Assembly: GCA_017381015.1 (NCBI GenBank)
Contig: JAFOCV010000063.1
Span: 1-46,036, forward strand
DNA length: 46,036 nucleotides
Direction of reading: 5' to 3'
From: Bacteroidaceae bacterium
Lineage (GTDB): Bacteria; Bacteroidota; Bacteroidia; Bacteroidales; Bacteroidaceae
The notes under the pieces were generated by a model. That model saw nothing but the letters and a program-made list of their open reading frames with translations. It did no database searches and was not told the origin of the DNA. The translations under genes were made by a program, and so were the position numbers. Below, piece after piece: positions 32,609-41,425 of this stretch. Position 1 is the stretch's first letter; every line of letters begins with the position of its first letter.

Positions 32609-33013
32609 TTATTCCTCGCACAACTCGGTTAGAATGCCATAAGTGCTCTTAGGGTGAAGGAATGCAATCTTCAAGCCATCAGCACCATTACGGGGAGCCT
32701 TGTCGATAGCACGAATGCCCTTCTCGTCGCACAAAGCAAGAGCTTCGCTAACGCCATCCTCTACCTTGAAAGCAATGTGGTGAATGCCACGACCACCATT
32801 GTCCAGGAACTTCTGGATAGTGCTTTCGGGGCAAGTGGGCTCAAGAAGCTCAATCTTAACCTCGCCAACCTTCAAGAAAGCGGTCTTTACCTTCTGGTCT
32901 TCTACAACTTCTTCCTTGTAAAACTCCAAACCTAGTACATCGGTGTAGTAGGGTAGTACCTCTGCGATGTTCTGGACAGCTATGCCCAAATGTTCAATCT
33001 TAGAAATTTTCAT
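32609..33013 (-). CDS. mce: Methylmalonyl-CoA epimerase
   Basis: This enzyme interconverts the R and S forms of methylmalonyl-CoA in the succinate-propionate pathway. The 134 residues form a vicinal-oxygen-chelate fold with metal ligands expected in HLGIAVQNI (His), GIHHIAFKV (His) and YGILTELCE (Glu). The ATG at 33013 was chosen (MKISKIEHLGIAV); a TTG three codons upstream is less likely. It follows panD after 27 bp on the same strand and shares its terminator. The mutase and decarboxylase genes are not in the window. Confidence 0.95.
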   Translation of the reverse strand: MKISKIEHLGIAVQNIAEVLPYYTDVLGLEFYKEEVVEDQKVKTAFLKVGEVKIELLEPTCPESTIQKFLDNGGRGIHHIAFKVEDGVSEALALCDEKGIRAIDKAPRNGADGLKIAFLHPKSTYGILTELCEE

Positions 33014-33040
33014 ATTACTCAATAGATTTTAAAGTAACGA

Positions 33041-33388
33041 TTATTTATTAATGTGATTATTTTCGGGGAAGGCGATAAGGGGAGTAAAGCCCACTGCCTC
33101 TTCTGGTGTCATTCTAGCGTAAGCCATGATGATAACGGTGTCGCCCACTTGTACCTTGCGTGCTGCAGCTCCATTAAGGCACACGCATCCGCTACCTCTT
33201 TCGCCAGAGATGGTGTAGGTGTCAAATCTCTCTCCATTGTTGTTGTCCACAATGAATACTCTTTCTCCAGGAATAATTCCCACGGCATCCATCAAGTCTT
33301 GGTCGATGGTGATGCTACCCATGTAATTGAGATTTGCCTCAGTTACTTGTACGCAATGCAACTTGCTCTTAAGAACTTCTATTGTCAT
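33041..33388 (-). CDS. panD: Aspartate 1-decarboxylase (pyruvoyl enzyme)
   Basis: PanD turns L-aspartate into beta-alanine for pantothenate and CoA. The 115-residue proenzyme contains the self-cleavage site G-S in NYMGSITID (about residues 24-25), which yields the pyruvoyl cofactor. The region [21 protein letters not shown] is also typical. It overlaps the panC stop by 4 bp (ATGA), so translation is probably coupled. The next step, ligation to pantoate, is by PanC. Confidence 0.97.
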   Translation of the reverse strand: MTIEVLKSKLHCVQVTEANLNYMGSITIDQDLMDAVGIIPGERVFIVDNNNGERFDTYTISGERGSGCVCLNGAAARKVQVGDTVIIMAYARMTPEEAVGFTPLIAFPENNHINK

Positions 33389-34227
33389 TTGTATCTAATA
33401 TGATCAATCAATCTAATTGGGGTTTTGCCACAATATACTGTTATGCATCCCACCACACTATTGGCATCGCTCCAATCGTTGATGCTTGCCAATGTGTCGC
33501 CATCCACAATGCTATAATATTCTACCTCAAGACCAGGGATATTGTTGATTTGGTCAATTACCCATTGCTCTGTTTCTGCTATGCCAAGGCTTAGCTTTTT
33601 GCTTTCGCAAAGAATACGATAGATGTTGGGAGCTATGGCTTTCTCGTCTTCTGCCAGGAGAGTGTTTCGGCTACTCATTGCAAGGCCGTCATCTTCTCGT
33701 ATTACAGGGCATGGCACGATGTTTACTCTGAAACCCAGGTCGTCCACCATACGGCGGATGACGGCTATCTGCTGATAGTCTTTTTCTCCAAAGTAAGCAT
33801 AGTCGGGGTCAGTCATCTCAAAGAGTTTGCTCACTATCTGGCAAACACCGTTGAAGTGTCCGGGGCGCTTGGCACCCTCCATTACGCTATCGGTGGGAGG
33901 ATATGAGAAATGACGTGTGTCGGGCTCGGGATATACTTCGCTCACACTGGGTGCGAATACTATCTGAGCTCCACACTCTTGCAGAATGTTACAATCGCTT
34001 TCAAATGTACGTGGGTATCTTTCTAAATCCTTTGGGTCGTTGAATTGAGTGGGATTCAGGAATATGCTCACAACGGTAATGTCGTTCTCTGCCACGCTGC
34101 GCTTTACCAATGATGCATGACCATCGTGAAGGGCGCCCATGGTGGGAACCAAGCCAATGACTTTTCCTTTTGCACGTTCGGCTTGTAGAACCTCCTTAAG
34201 TTGTGCTATAGTTTGTATTACTTGCAT
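33385..34227 (-). CDS. panC: Pantothenate synthetase
   Basis: PanC joins pantoate and beta-alanine with ATP to give pantothenate. The 280 residues show the nucleotidyl-transferase signature [19 protein letters not shown], the FLNPTQFN stretch, YFGEKDYQQ and the KMSKS-like region AMSSRN. Length is normal. It leads the panC-panD-mce cluster and has a TAAATTTG -7 element upstream. It is divergent from the GT5 gene. Confidence 0.97.
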   Translation of the reverse strand: MQVIQTIAQLKEVLQAERAKGKVIGLVPTMGALHDGHASLVKRSVAENDITVVSIFLNPTQFNDPKDLERYPRTFESDCNILQECGAQIVFAPSVSEVYPEPDTRHFSYPPTDSVMEGAKRPGHFNGVCQIVSKLFEMTDPDYAYFGEKDYQQIAVIRRMVDDLGFRVNIVPCPVIREDDGLAMSSRNTLLAEDEKAIAPNIYRILCESKKLSLGIAETEQWVIDQINNIPGLEVEYYSIVDGDTLASINDWSDANSVVGCITVYCGKTPIRLIDHIRYK

Positions 34228-34268
34228 TCTAATTGTTGTGAATAAAACCTTAGTTCTTAAAATTCACG

Positions 34269-34276
34269 CAAATTTA
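34269..34276 (-). promoter_or_regulatory. -7 element for panC
   Basis: CAAATTTA on the plus strand is TAAATTTG on the minus strand, 42 bp before the start codon. No good TTTG at -33 was seen. Confidence 0.45.
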
Positions 34277-34383
34277 ACATAATTCTATCAACATAAAGAA
34301 AGATTTGCTCTAAAAATACGTTAAAAAGTGTAAAATTACACTAAACGCAGTGTTTCGAGTGGGTGAAATTCAGCATTTTTTTG

Positions 34384-34391
34384 TACCTTTG
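34384..34391 (+). promoter_or_regulatory. -7 element for the GT5-like gene
   Basis: TACCTTTG lies 27 bp before the start codon. The -33 region is weak. Confidence 0.6.
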
Positions 34392-34417
34392 TACGCGAAT
34401 ATATTGTATACTGCAAG

Positions 34418-35275
34418 ATGGAGAAAGCAAAAAAGGTATTATTTTTGACTCAGGAGATTGAACCATATGTTAACGAAACTCCACTGAGTACTATCAGTAG
34501 AAACTTGATTCCTGCGGTTCAGGAAACGGGTAGAGAGGTGCGCACTTTCACACCCAAGTGGGGACAGATAAACGAGCGCAGAAATCAGTTGCATGAGGTA
34601 ATTCGTCTCTCAGGTATGAACTTGATTATCGATGACACCGACCATCAGTTGATTATCAAGGTAGCCAGTATCAATTCTGCACGTATACAGGTTTATTTCA
34701 TCGACAATGACGACTTTATGAAGAATCGTCTGATGTTGGTGGACGATAAGGGCAAGTTGTACAAGGACAATGTGGAGAGAGTGATGTTCTTTGCACGTGG
34801 CTCTTTGGAGACGGTAAAGAAGCTTCGTTGGGTTCCCTCGGTGATACATTGTCAGGGTGTGATGTCTTCTTTGGCACCATTCCTCTTGAAGTTGGCATAT
34901 TACGATGAACCAAGTTATCGTGAGAGTAAGATTGTGTATACTCCTACCACCGACTTGCCCGATGCACCATTACCCAAGAACTTTAATGGCATCCTGGCTT
35001 ATCGCGAAGCCAGTCATGAGGCACTCATCACTCTTGGCGAATTGTCCACACTTGATGACTTGAACCGCATAGGCATGTTCATGAGCGATGGCGTGATTCT
35101 GAACGAGCCCAATGAGCGCTACGAGCGTATGGCCAAGGAAATGGGTAAGCCCGTTGCCGTTTTGGACATGGACAATATTACCCTTGCGGCCACTGAGATG
35201 TATGACCGCCTATGGGATGAGGTAGTGAGAAATCGTCCCAAGGAAGATGACGACGACGAAGGTTATTTGTTTTAA
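34418..35275 (+). CDS. Truncated GT5 (glycogen/starch synthase-like) protein
   Basis: The 285 residues match only the N-terminal half of glycogen synthase (GT5): MEKAKKVLFLTQEIEPYV, then GREVRTFTPKWGQI and VPSVIHCQGVMSSLAPFLLK. A true synthase has about 480 residues and a second Rossmann domain, absent here. The ADP-glucose-binding KxGGL motif, which should follow EIEPY, reads NETPL, so catalysis is doubtful. The C-terminus is acidic (KEDDDDEGYLF). The DUF4270 lipoprotein gene follows after 12 bp, an arrangement I recall from many Bacteroidota. A regulatory, binding or scaffold role is possible, but nothing in the sequence settles it. Confidence 0.8.
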   Translation: MEKAKKVLFLTQEIEPYVNETPLSTISRNLIPAVQETGREVRTFTPKWGQINERRNQLHEVIRLSGMNLIIDDTDHQLIIKVASINSARIQVYFIDNDDFMKNRLMLVDDKGKLYKDNVERVMFFARGSLETVKKLRWVPSVIHCQGVMSSLAPFLLKLAYYDEPSYRESKIVYTPTTDLPDAPLPKNFNGILAYREASHEALITLGELSTLDDLNRIGMFMSDGVILNEPNERYERMAKEMGKPVAVLDMDNITLAATEMYDRLWDEVVRNRPKEDDDDEGYLF

Positions 35276-35287
35276 TAATTCAAATTG

Positions 35288-36844
35288 ATGAATAAATTCA
35301 ATATCTATATAAAGGGTGTAGCTTCTTTGTTGATTTCAGCAACACTACTTCTTGTTTCATGTACAGAGCACACAGGTAGTCTTGGTATTCCACCTGCCAA
35401 TGAGTCGCTTGAAACAAGTGTAGCCATCTATGATGTATATTCCAGTTCTATGAAGTTGGACACCATCAAGGCACGCTCTATAGCATCATATCTGGGTTCT
35501 ATCTACGACCCCGAAACCAATGGTAAGATTACGGGCAACTTTGCCACCCAATTTGCTATCATGGAGGATTTGAAATACTTCCCTCCTGCCGACTCCATTA
35601 CATCAAGAGATGCCGAAGGCAATCCCTGTTGTGATAGCGTATTGTTGCAACTCAATTTTGATACCTACTTTGGCGATGTTAATACTCCCTTGAAGATAGC
35701 CATCTATCCCCTGGATGCAAATAATCCTTTGTGTGAAGACTCGGTGTATTACATAAACACTGATTTGAAGAAGTATATTCGCCCAGGATACGAGAATAAG
35801 CCCATTGCCACCAAGGTATTTACCGCATGGGATAGAATCCATGGCTCAGACCCATCCGTGACCACAGAGGGTAGTTATCCCAGCATACGTATTCCTATGC
35901 CTTTGTCCGAGGGTAATAGTATTATGAGCAAGTATTTTGAGTATGTTGAAGATAATAAGGGTTTGTCTCCCGATAAGCATGTCAACCATAACTTTGACGA
36001 CTCTTACCACTTTATCCGCAATGTGATGCCCGGTTATTATGCCGAGATTATCAATGGCGAAGGAGTGATGGTGAGAGTATTCGTAGACGCTTTGTACTTG
36101 ATATACAATGCTCGAGTGTTCAATGACAGTATTGTAGAGGATGTCCCCTCGTACACCGTATTTGCTGGTACACCCGAGGTGGTGCAGAGTTGCCAGTTCT
36201 CTCAATCAGATGTCAACGAATTGTTGCAAGACGAATCCTGCACATGGCTTAAGACTCCTGCTGGTGTTTGCACAGAGATATCTCTCCCCATCGATGATAT
36301 TTTCTCCACCGATCACGTCAATGATAGTATTAGTCGTATCGAGCTGAAGATGAGCCGATACAATAAGACTCAGACAGGAGAGCACTTTGGTATCCCCAGG
36401 AAGCTATTGATGGTGCGCAAGAGCGAGGTGAACCGATTCTTCACCAATAATAAGACTCCCGATGGATACACCTCTTATCTGGCATCGTTCGAGCCTGCAT
36501 ATAATACATATTCCTTCTCCAATATCGGTCAGATGGCAATGTTTATGTACAAGGAGCGCCTGAATGCCGTGAACGATTACATCAAGAACGTATTGAAGAT
36601 AGAAAACCCCACCGAAGCTCAGATAGCAGAGGAGACCCACGAGTGGACAAAGAGAAATCCCGATTGGAACAAGTGCTGCCTGGTACCCGTGGAAACTACC
36701 GTTGACCCCTCAACGGAGACCGTGACCAGCGTTTCGCACGAACTATCTCTCACCAGTGCAAAGCTGGTGAAGGGTACCAAGGACAATCCTATCAAGATAC
36801 AAGTATATTACACACGTGTAGCATCCACTCCCACTAATGACTAA
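35288..36844 (+). CDS. DUF4270 family lipoprotein
   Basis: This 518-residue lipoprotein belongs to a family found in Bacteroidota. The signal peptide (MNKFNIYIKGVASLLISATLLLVSC) ends in a lipobox with the anchor cysteine near residue 25. The body is beta-rich with features of the family: DVYSSSMKLDTIKARSIASYLGSIYDP near the start and repeated strand-like stretches. The ATG at 35288 was preferred over the TTG one codon upstream. It follows the GT5-like gene by 12 bp and overlaps the helicase gene start by 8 bp, so all three are likely cotranscribed. The function is unknown; it is probably exported and anchored in the outer membrane. Confidence 0.88.
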   Translation: MNKFNIYIKGVASLLISATLLLVSCTEHTGSLGIPPANESLETSVAIYDVYSSSMKLDTIKARSIASYLGSIYDPETNGKITGNFATQFAIMEDLKYFPPADSITSRDAEGNPCCDSVLLQLNFDTYFGDVNTPLKIAIYPLDANNPLCEDSVYYINTDLKKYIRPGYENKPIATKVFTAWDRIHGSDPSVTTEGSYPSIRIPMPLSEGNSIMSKYFEYVEDNKGLSPDKHVNHNFDDSYHFIRNVMPGYYAEIINGEGVMVRVFVDALYLIYNARVFNDSIVEDVPSYTVFAGTPEVVQSCQFSQSDVNELLQDESCTWLKTPAGVCTEISLPIDDIFSTDHVNDSISRIELKMSRYNKTQTGEHFGIPRKLLMVRKSEVNRFFTNNKTPDGYTSYLASFEPAYNTYSFSNIGQMAMFMYKERLNAVNDYIKNVLKIENPTEAQIAEETHEWTKRNPDWNKCCLVPVETTVDPSTETVTSVSHELSLTSAKLVKGTKDNPIKIQVYYTRVASTPTND

Positions 36845-39800
36845 CGAATGGTATGCCGAGTTGAGAGAGCTGGCATTGCTCGTCTCCGATGATACCAACC
36901 TGGCATATATTAAATTAGGAAGAATCTATAAAAGAATACTTGACGAGGCAACCGCCGACACGGGTGTTCTCCTTGTGGGTAACTTTGCTAAGACGGATTA
37001 CCTCCTGAAGGAGCATTCTGCTAGTTCTCAACTTAGGCGTATGGTCAATGACATGCGCTTGAGGCTCAAGAATACTGATAAAGAACAGAGTTTGGAAGTC
37101 TTTAAGCAAGATTTTCAGGCTCTGTGCTTGTTTGTAGAGCTTATAACTAAGATTCCTACCCCAAAAGACCTACTTTCATTCTTTCCAACAGAGATTTCAT
37201 GTCGGGAGAGCATTTCCCAACTTTTGGGAGAGTATTTCAGAGTCTTGGTTAATAGAGTTGACGATACCTATATATATTGTACCGGCGAAACAACAATAGA
37301 GGAACTAAATGTCCTTTATGTCAAGGACGAGAAGCACCATTCTTCAGACTTCTCCTATCTCCGAGAAATAGTCAATGAGGGAGACGTGCTCAATATCATT
37401 CGTCCCCAACTATGTGCCGATAATGTGGTGGTGCCCGAATTGATTGTCTTCGATCCTGATTACCTGGTGGACGTTTCCACCATAGTGTCCTGCATGGATT
37501 CCTATGCCAAATCTCCCATAGTGGGATTGCTCAGGCGTATAGAACCATCCACGTCTTCCGAAGCCATTCTGATGGGTAATATGGCTGGTGAATTGCTTGA
37601 TAGTGTGCTATATACTCATTCAGAAAACTCATCAGATAATCAAATATCAGAGCAAGGCTATAGAACATCTGCCGTAAATTTCTTTCGTAAAAACATACTG
37701 GGTATCCTTAGTGTAAATCTCAGTAAATTATTTCATCAGCAAGCCTGGCTTCAATATGTAAATATACACCAAGCCATCACGCAGACTTTGTCATCGCTCA
37801 TTAGTAGATACGATTCGAGCAAGGTGGTGGTTGAACCAACATTCTTCTCCGAGATGCTAGGCATTCAGGGACGTATGGATATGTTGCAGACGGATATGCG
37901 AGTGCTTGTAGAGCAAAAGTCGGGCAAGGGAGCCTATGCCTATGGTCATACCGATATGGATGTACCCAGGCACAAGGAGGAGCACTACATGCAAGTGCTT
38001 CTTTACATGGCTATCATCAGGTACAACTATAGGCATATCTATGATGAAAACAATCACGAGCTCCATGCCTTTCTCCTGTATTCCAAATACAAGCGCCCAT
38101 TGCTGGGACTTGGCTTTGCACCCGAGTTACTCAGAGAGGCATTCAAGTTGCGCAATTTGTACGTTGCTCAGGAGCGCAACATCTGTCATCATGGTGTATC
38201 ATTTCTCTTTGATAAGACACCAGAAGAGGTCAATTTGAATCAAATAGATGGAACGCTTTGGACACAATACGTACGTCCTAGAATAGCGACTATATTGGCT
38301 ACGATACAACAAAGCTCCTCCTTGGAGAAAGCCTACTTCAATAGGTTTTACCAATTTGTGGCCAACGAGCATCGCCTCTCAAAGATAGGTAATCAGACGA
38401 AGGAAAATTCGGGCTTTGCCAGCGCTTGGCATTCCTCGCTGGATGAGAAACGTCAATCGGGTAGCATAATCACTGATTTGCAGATAAATATTCCTTCTGA
38501 TGCTGATACTCAGAAGTTTACACACGTTTCTTTGACTTATCAAGGAGAATGTGGCAACTTCCGTCAGGGAGATGTCATCGTGCTTTATTCCTATCCAATA
38601 GACGAGGTACCCGATCTCCGCCAGTCAATGGTGCATAGAGCAACGATAGAGAAGATTTCCAGTAGTAGTATTCTGCTCAAATTGCGCAATGCACAAACCG
38701 ATCGCAGTTCATTCTTCTCTTCTTCTGCAACTATATGTTGGTGCATCGAGCACGACTTTATAGAGAGTTCGTATAGCGGACTTTACCGAGGCTTGTATGC
38801 CTTCCTCTCTGCTCCTCAGAGTCACAAGGAATTGTTTCTCGCTCAGCGTCCTCCTATAGTTAAAAGTAGAGAGGTTAGGGGGCAATATGGCTCTTTCCAG
38901 GGCTTGCAACAAAGGATAAAGAATGCCTCCGAACTTTTCCTTCTGGTGGGTCCTCCAGGTACGGGTAAGACATCATACGGCATGCTCAATACCTTGCAGG
39001 AAGAATTAATGGAAGAGGGTTCTCGCATATTGATTGTGTCATATACCAACAGGGCAGTAGATGAGATTTGTAGCAAGCTACATCCGCAGATAGATTTTCT
39101 GAGACTTGGAGGCGAATATACATCCTCGTCAGAGTATGCCAATAATCTGTTTTCCACCCATATAGCCACTTGCAGGAGTGCTGAAGAATTGAAGCAACTC
39201 TTCCTCTCCACCCGAGTGATTGTGGGTACGGTGGCCTCCATCACCTCGCATCTGTCGTTGGTGGGAATGAAGCCCTTCTCGCTATGTATCATAGATGAGG
39301 CCAGTCAGATACTGGAGCCCTATCTCCTTCCCATGATTAGCCTTCGTCTTCAGAATGGCATGCCTTGCATAGGCAAGTTTGTCATGATTGGCGACCACAA
39401 GCAATTGCCAGCCGTTGTTCAGCAACGTCCGTCTGAATCCGTTGTTTCTGATTCCTTGCTTCGTGATATCTCTCTGCTCGATTGTCGTGACTCCTTGTTC
39501 GAGCGCATGCTTCGTCTTTATCGCAATGACGAGAATGTGTGTTTCATGCTCACTCGCCAGGGACGTATGCACCATGAGATAGCAGATTTCCCCAACAAGC
39601 ACTTCTATCAAGGACAATTACAAGTTGTGCCCCTGCATCACCAACTCACTCCCTCCACGGAGCCACGAGTTAGGTTTGTGCACGTCTCTCCCTATGCCAA
39701 TGGTCTTTCGGACAATGTAAATGTGGCCGAGGCAGAGCTTGTGGTGGATTACCTTATTAATATATGGGAGGCAAACAAGGCAGATTTTCATCCCGACGAA

Positions 39801-40151
39801 ACGGTGGGAGTAATAGTACCTTATCGCAATCAGATATCAGCCATTCTCTCCATCTTGGCCGGTAGATTAGAGGTGGATGAGCACCCATTGTTGCACATCA
39901 CTATTGATACCGTAGAGCGCTTTCAGGGAAGTCAGCGTAAGTACATCATTTACTCCTTCACCGTACAACGGGAGTATCAATTGCGCTTTCTCACGGAGAC
40001 AAACTTTATAGAGGACGGACAACTTATAGACAGAAAACTCAATGTAGCCATGACTCGTGCTCAGGAGTATCTCATCATGATAGGAAATAGGGCAGTGCTG
40101 TGCAAAAATCCACTCTATGACCAATTGATTCAAGCCTATTTGTGTGAGTAA
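36837..40151 (+). CDS. Dna2-like nuclease-helicase (PD-(D/E)XK plus SF1)
   Basis: This 1104-residue protein joins an N-terminal PD-(D/E)XK nuclease domain to a superfamily 1 helicase. Nuclease residues are D348 (GRMDML) and E359-Q-K361 (VEQKSGK), preceded by a possible first acid in VVVEPTFF. The helicase has Walker A GPPGTGKTS at about 705-713, Walker B IIDEAS, motif III MIGDHKQLPA, motif V ERFQGSQRKYIIYSF and motif VI NVAMTRAQEYL. This order resembles Dna2 and related prokaryotic DNA-end-processing enzymes. No clear four-cysteine iron-sulfur cluster was seen. Its start codon sits inside the DUF4270 gene, whose stop at 36842-36844 it overlaps. A role in DNA repair or recombination is likely; a defence role is not supported by the neighbours. 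Confidence 0.88.
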   Translation: MTNEWYAELRELALLVSDDTNLAYIKLGRIYKRILDEATADTGVLLVGNFAKTDYLLKEHSASSQLRRMVNDMRLRLKNTDKEQSLEVFKQDFQALCLFVELITKIPTPKDLLSFFPTEISCRESISQLLGEYFRVLVNRVDDTYIYCTGETTIEELNVLYVKDEKHHSSDFSYLREIVNEGDVLNIIRPQLCADNVVVPELIVFDPDYLVDVSTIVSCMDSYAKSPIVGLLRRIEPSTSSEAILMGNMAGELLDSVLYTHSENSSDNQISEQGYRTSAVNFFRKNILGILSVNLSKLFHQQAWLQYVNIHQAITQTLSSLISRYDSSKVVVEPTFFSEMLGIQGRMDMLQTDMRVLVEQKSGKGAYAYGHTDMDVPRHKEEHYMQVLLYMAIIRYNYRHIYDENNHELHAFLLYSKYKRPLLGLGFAPELLREAFKLRNLYVAQERNICHHGVSFLFDKTPEEVNLNQIDGTLWTQYVRPRIATILATIQQSSSLEKAYFNRFYQFVANEHRLSKIGNQTKENSGFASAWHSSLDEKRQSGSIITDLQINIPSDADTQKFTHVSLTYQGECGNFRQGDVIVLYSYPIDEVPDLRQSMVHRATIEKISSSSILLKLRNAQTDRSSFFSSSATICWCIEHDFIESSYSGLYRGLYAFLSAPQSHKELFLAQRPPIVKSREVRGQYGSFQGLQQRIKNASELFLLVGPPGTGKTSYGMLNTLQEELMEEGSRILIVSYTNRAVDEICSKLHPQIDFLRLGGEYTSSSEYANNLFSTHIATCRSAEELKQLFLSTRVIVGTVASITSHLSLVGMKPFSLCIIDEASQILEPYLLPMISLRLQNGMPCIGKFVMIGDHKQLPAVVQQRPSESVVSDSLLRDISLLDCRDSLFERMLRLYRNDENVCFMLTRQGRMHHEIADFPNKHFYQGQLQVVPLHHQLTPSTEPRVRFVHVSPYANGLSDNVNVAEAELVVDYLINIWEANKADFHPDETVGVIVPYRNQISAILSILAGRLEVDEHPLLHITIDTVERFQGSQRKYIIYSFTVQREYQLRFLTETNFIEDGQLIDRKLNVAMTRAQEYLIMIGNRAVLCKNPLYDQLIQAYLCE

Positions 40152-40238
40152 TAATACCTTCTCGCACAGGCTCTACACCTCCAAGCCATCATTTTCTGGT
40201 ATATGAAAGGCTTTTTTTGATGTCTTTTGCCACATTTT

Positions 40239-40269
40239 TTTGGAATTTAAGCAATATTTTATACCTTTG
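40239..40269 (+). promoter_or_regulatory. Promoter of the WalJ-type gene
   Basis: TTTG at 40239-40242 and TACCTTTG at 40262-40269 are spaced by 19 bp, with the start codon 18 bp downstream. Confidence 0.75.
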
Positions 40270-40287
40270 TCATAAAATTGACTAAAA

Positions 40288-41094
40288 ATGCTTAAATTTA
40301 TTTCCTTGGGAAGTAGCAGTAGTGGTAACTGTTATTATCTGGGCACTAACAACGCACAGATACTGATTGATGCTGGTGTCAGTGTACGCACGCTGAAGAC
40401 CAGTCTCAAGGAAAAGGGTATTATGCTCACCGATATCGATGCTGTCTTCATTACCCATGACCATGCCGACCACATCAAGGCAGTAGGCCACTTAGCCAAC
40501 GATTTTTCTCTCCCCATCTATGCCACCGAGGAGGTGCTTCTAGGTATCAACAAGAACTATTGCGTCACCTCCAAGCTCACACCAGAGAGCATGCACTTTA
40601 TCCATAAGTCGCAAACCATCGAGATAGCAGACATGCGCATTACGGCATTTTCCGTGCCTCACGATAGTAGTGATTGCGTGGGTTTCAGAGTTGAGACGGA
40701 TAGCGAGATATTCCTTCTCATTACCGATATAGGTCATGCCACCGAAATCATTCAGGAGGAAGTATCTCAGGCACATTTCATCGTCCTGGAGTCCAATCAT
40801 GACGTAGATATGCTGATGATGGGGCCCTATCCCGCTCACCTGAAAGGCAGAATACGTAGCGGACGCGGTCATATCTCCAATACAGATAGTGCAAGACTAA
40901 TTGCCGAATATGCCTCTCCGTCACTAAAGAGAGTGTGGCTATGTCATCTCAGCGAGGAGAATAATCATCCCGAATTGGCTCGTAAAACACACGAAACAGT
41001 TCTTCGCGAATATGGACTTATTGCCGGTGTAGACTTCAAATTAGAGGTGCTCCGACGCAAACAACCCAGCGAAATGTACTATTTAGAGGCATAA
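40288..41094 (+). CDS. WalJ/YycJ-type metallo-beta-lactamase-fold hydrolase
   Basis: This 268-residue protein of the metallo-beta-lactamase fold starts MLKFISLGSSSSGNCYYLGT, the mark of the WalJ/YycJ group, and carries the metal motif THDHADH (H57, H59, D61, H62). Later ligand regions are DSSDCVGF and the conserved ESNHDVDML. WalJ proteins are proposed 5-prime exonucleases involved in DNA repair. Together with the upstream nuclease-helicase this gives two DNA-processing genes side by side, although a promoter separates them and they may be independent. Confidence 0.92.
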   Translation: MLKFISLGSSSSGNCYYLGTNNAQILIDAGVSVRTLKTSLKEKGIMLTDIDAVFITHDHADHIKAVGHLANDFSLPIYATEEVLLGINKNYCVTSKLTPESMHFIHKSQTIEIADMRITAFSVPHDSSDCVGFRVETDSEIFLLITDIGHATEIIQEEVSQAHFIVLESNHDVDMLMMGPYPAHLKGRIRSGRGHISNTDSARLIAEYASPSLKRVWLCHLSEENNHPELARKTHETVLREYGLIAGVDFKLEVLRRKQPSEMYYLEA

Positions 41095-41116
41095 AACAGA
41101 AAAAAACGGGAAAAAG

Positions 41117-41148
41117 TTTGGTCATTCCATATAAAAGTCATACCTTTG
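41117..41148 (+). promoter_or_regulatory. Promoter of tRNA-Lys
   Basis: TTTG at 41117-41120 and TACCTTTG at 41141-41148 are spaced by exactly 20 bp. CACTCGCAAACGAG follows, matching the tRNA-Arg promoter downstream region with one change. Confidence 0.85.
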
Positions 41149-41170
41149 CACTCGCAAACGAGAAAACAAT

Positions 41171-41243
41171 GCGTCCTTAGCTCAGTTGGTAGAGCAATTG
41201 ACTCTTAATCAATGGGTCCAGGGTTCGAGCCCCTGAGGGCGTA
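41171..41243 (+). tRNA. tRNA-Lys (anticodon CUU)
   Basis: A full cloverleaf folds: acceptor GCGTCCT (41171-41177) with AGGGCGT (41236-41242) and discriminator A41243, including G-U wobble pairs. The D-arm has AGCTCAGTTGGTAGAGC. The 5-bp stem ATTGA/TCAAT encloses loop CTCTTAA with anticodon CTT at 41204-41206. The T-arm has GGGTTCGAGCCCC. The CCA end is not encoded. It has its own promoter and terminator and reads AAG codons. Confidence 0.96.
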
Positions 41244-41254
41244 CTTGCAAAGAG

Positions 41255-41287
41255 GATGACTTCACATAAATGAGGTCATCTTTTTTT
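41255..41287 (+). terminator. Intrinsic terminator of tRNA-Lys
   Basis: GATGACTTC (41255-41263) pairs with GAGGTCATC (41272-41280) with one G-T pair, followed by seven T. aspS starts 139 bp further on. Confidence 0.85.
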
Positions 41288-41425
41288 GTGGATATACTTC
41301 AGATTCTCTCACAGGGAGTGTTCGTACTACCCGAAAAGAGATAATATTAAGATGAGACAAGCTCTCCCCATCTATACACTTGCGGAGGAGCATTCATAAG
41401 ACGAGTAGAATAAAATAAAATAGAT

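Noticed and set aside
36837-41094. Nuclease-helicase plus WalJ-type protein as a defence system
   Set aside because: The neighbours are housekeeping genes, there are no mobile-element marks, and both families have plausible repair roles.
41244-41425. T-box leader before aspS
   Set aside because: Only the tRNA-Lys terminator and unstructured sequence are visible; no specifier loop or T-box motif, and such leaders are not usual in this phylum.
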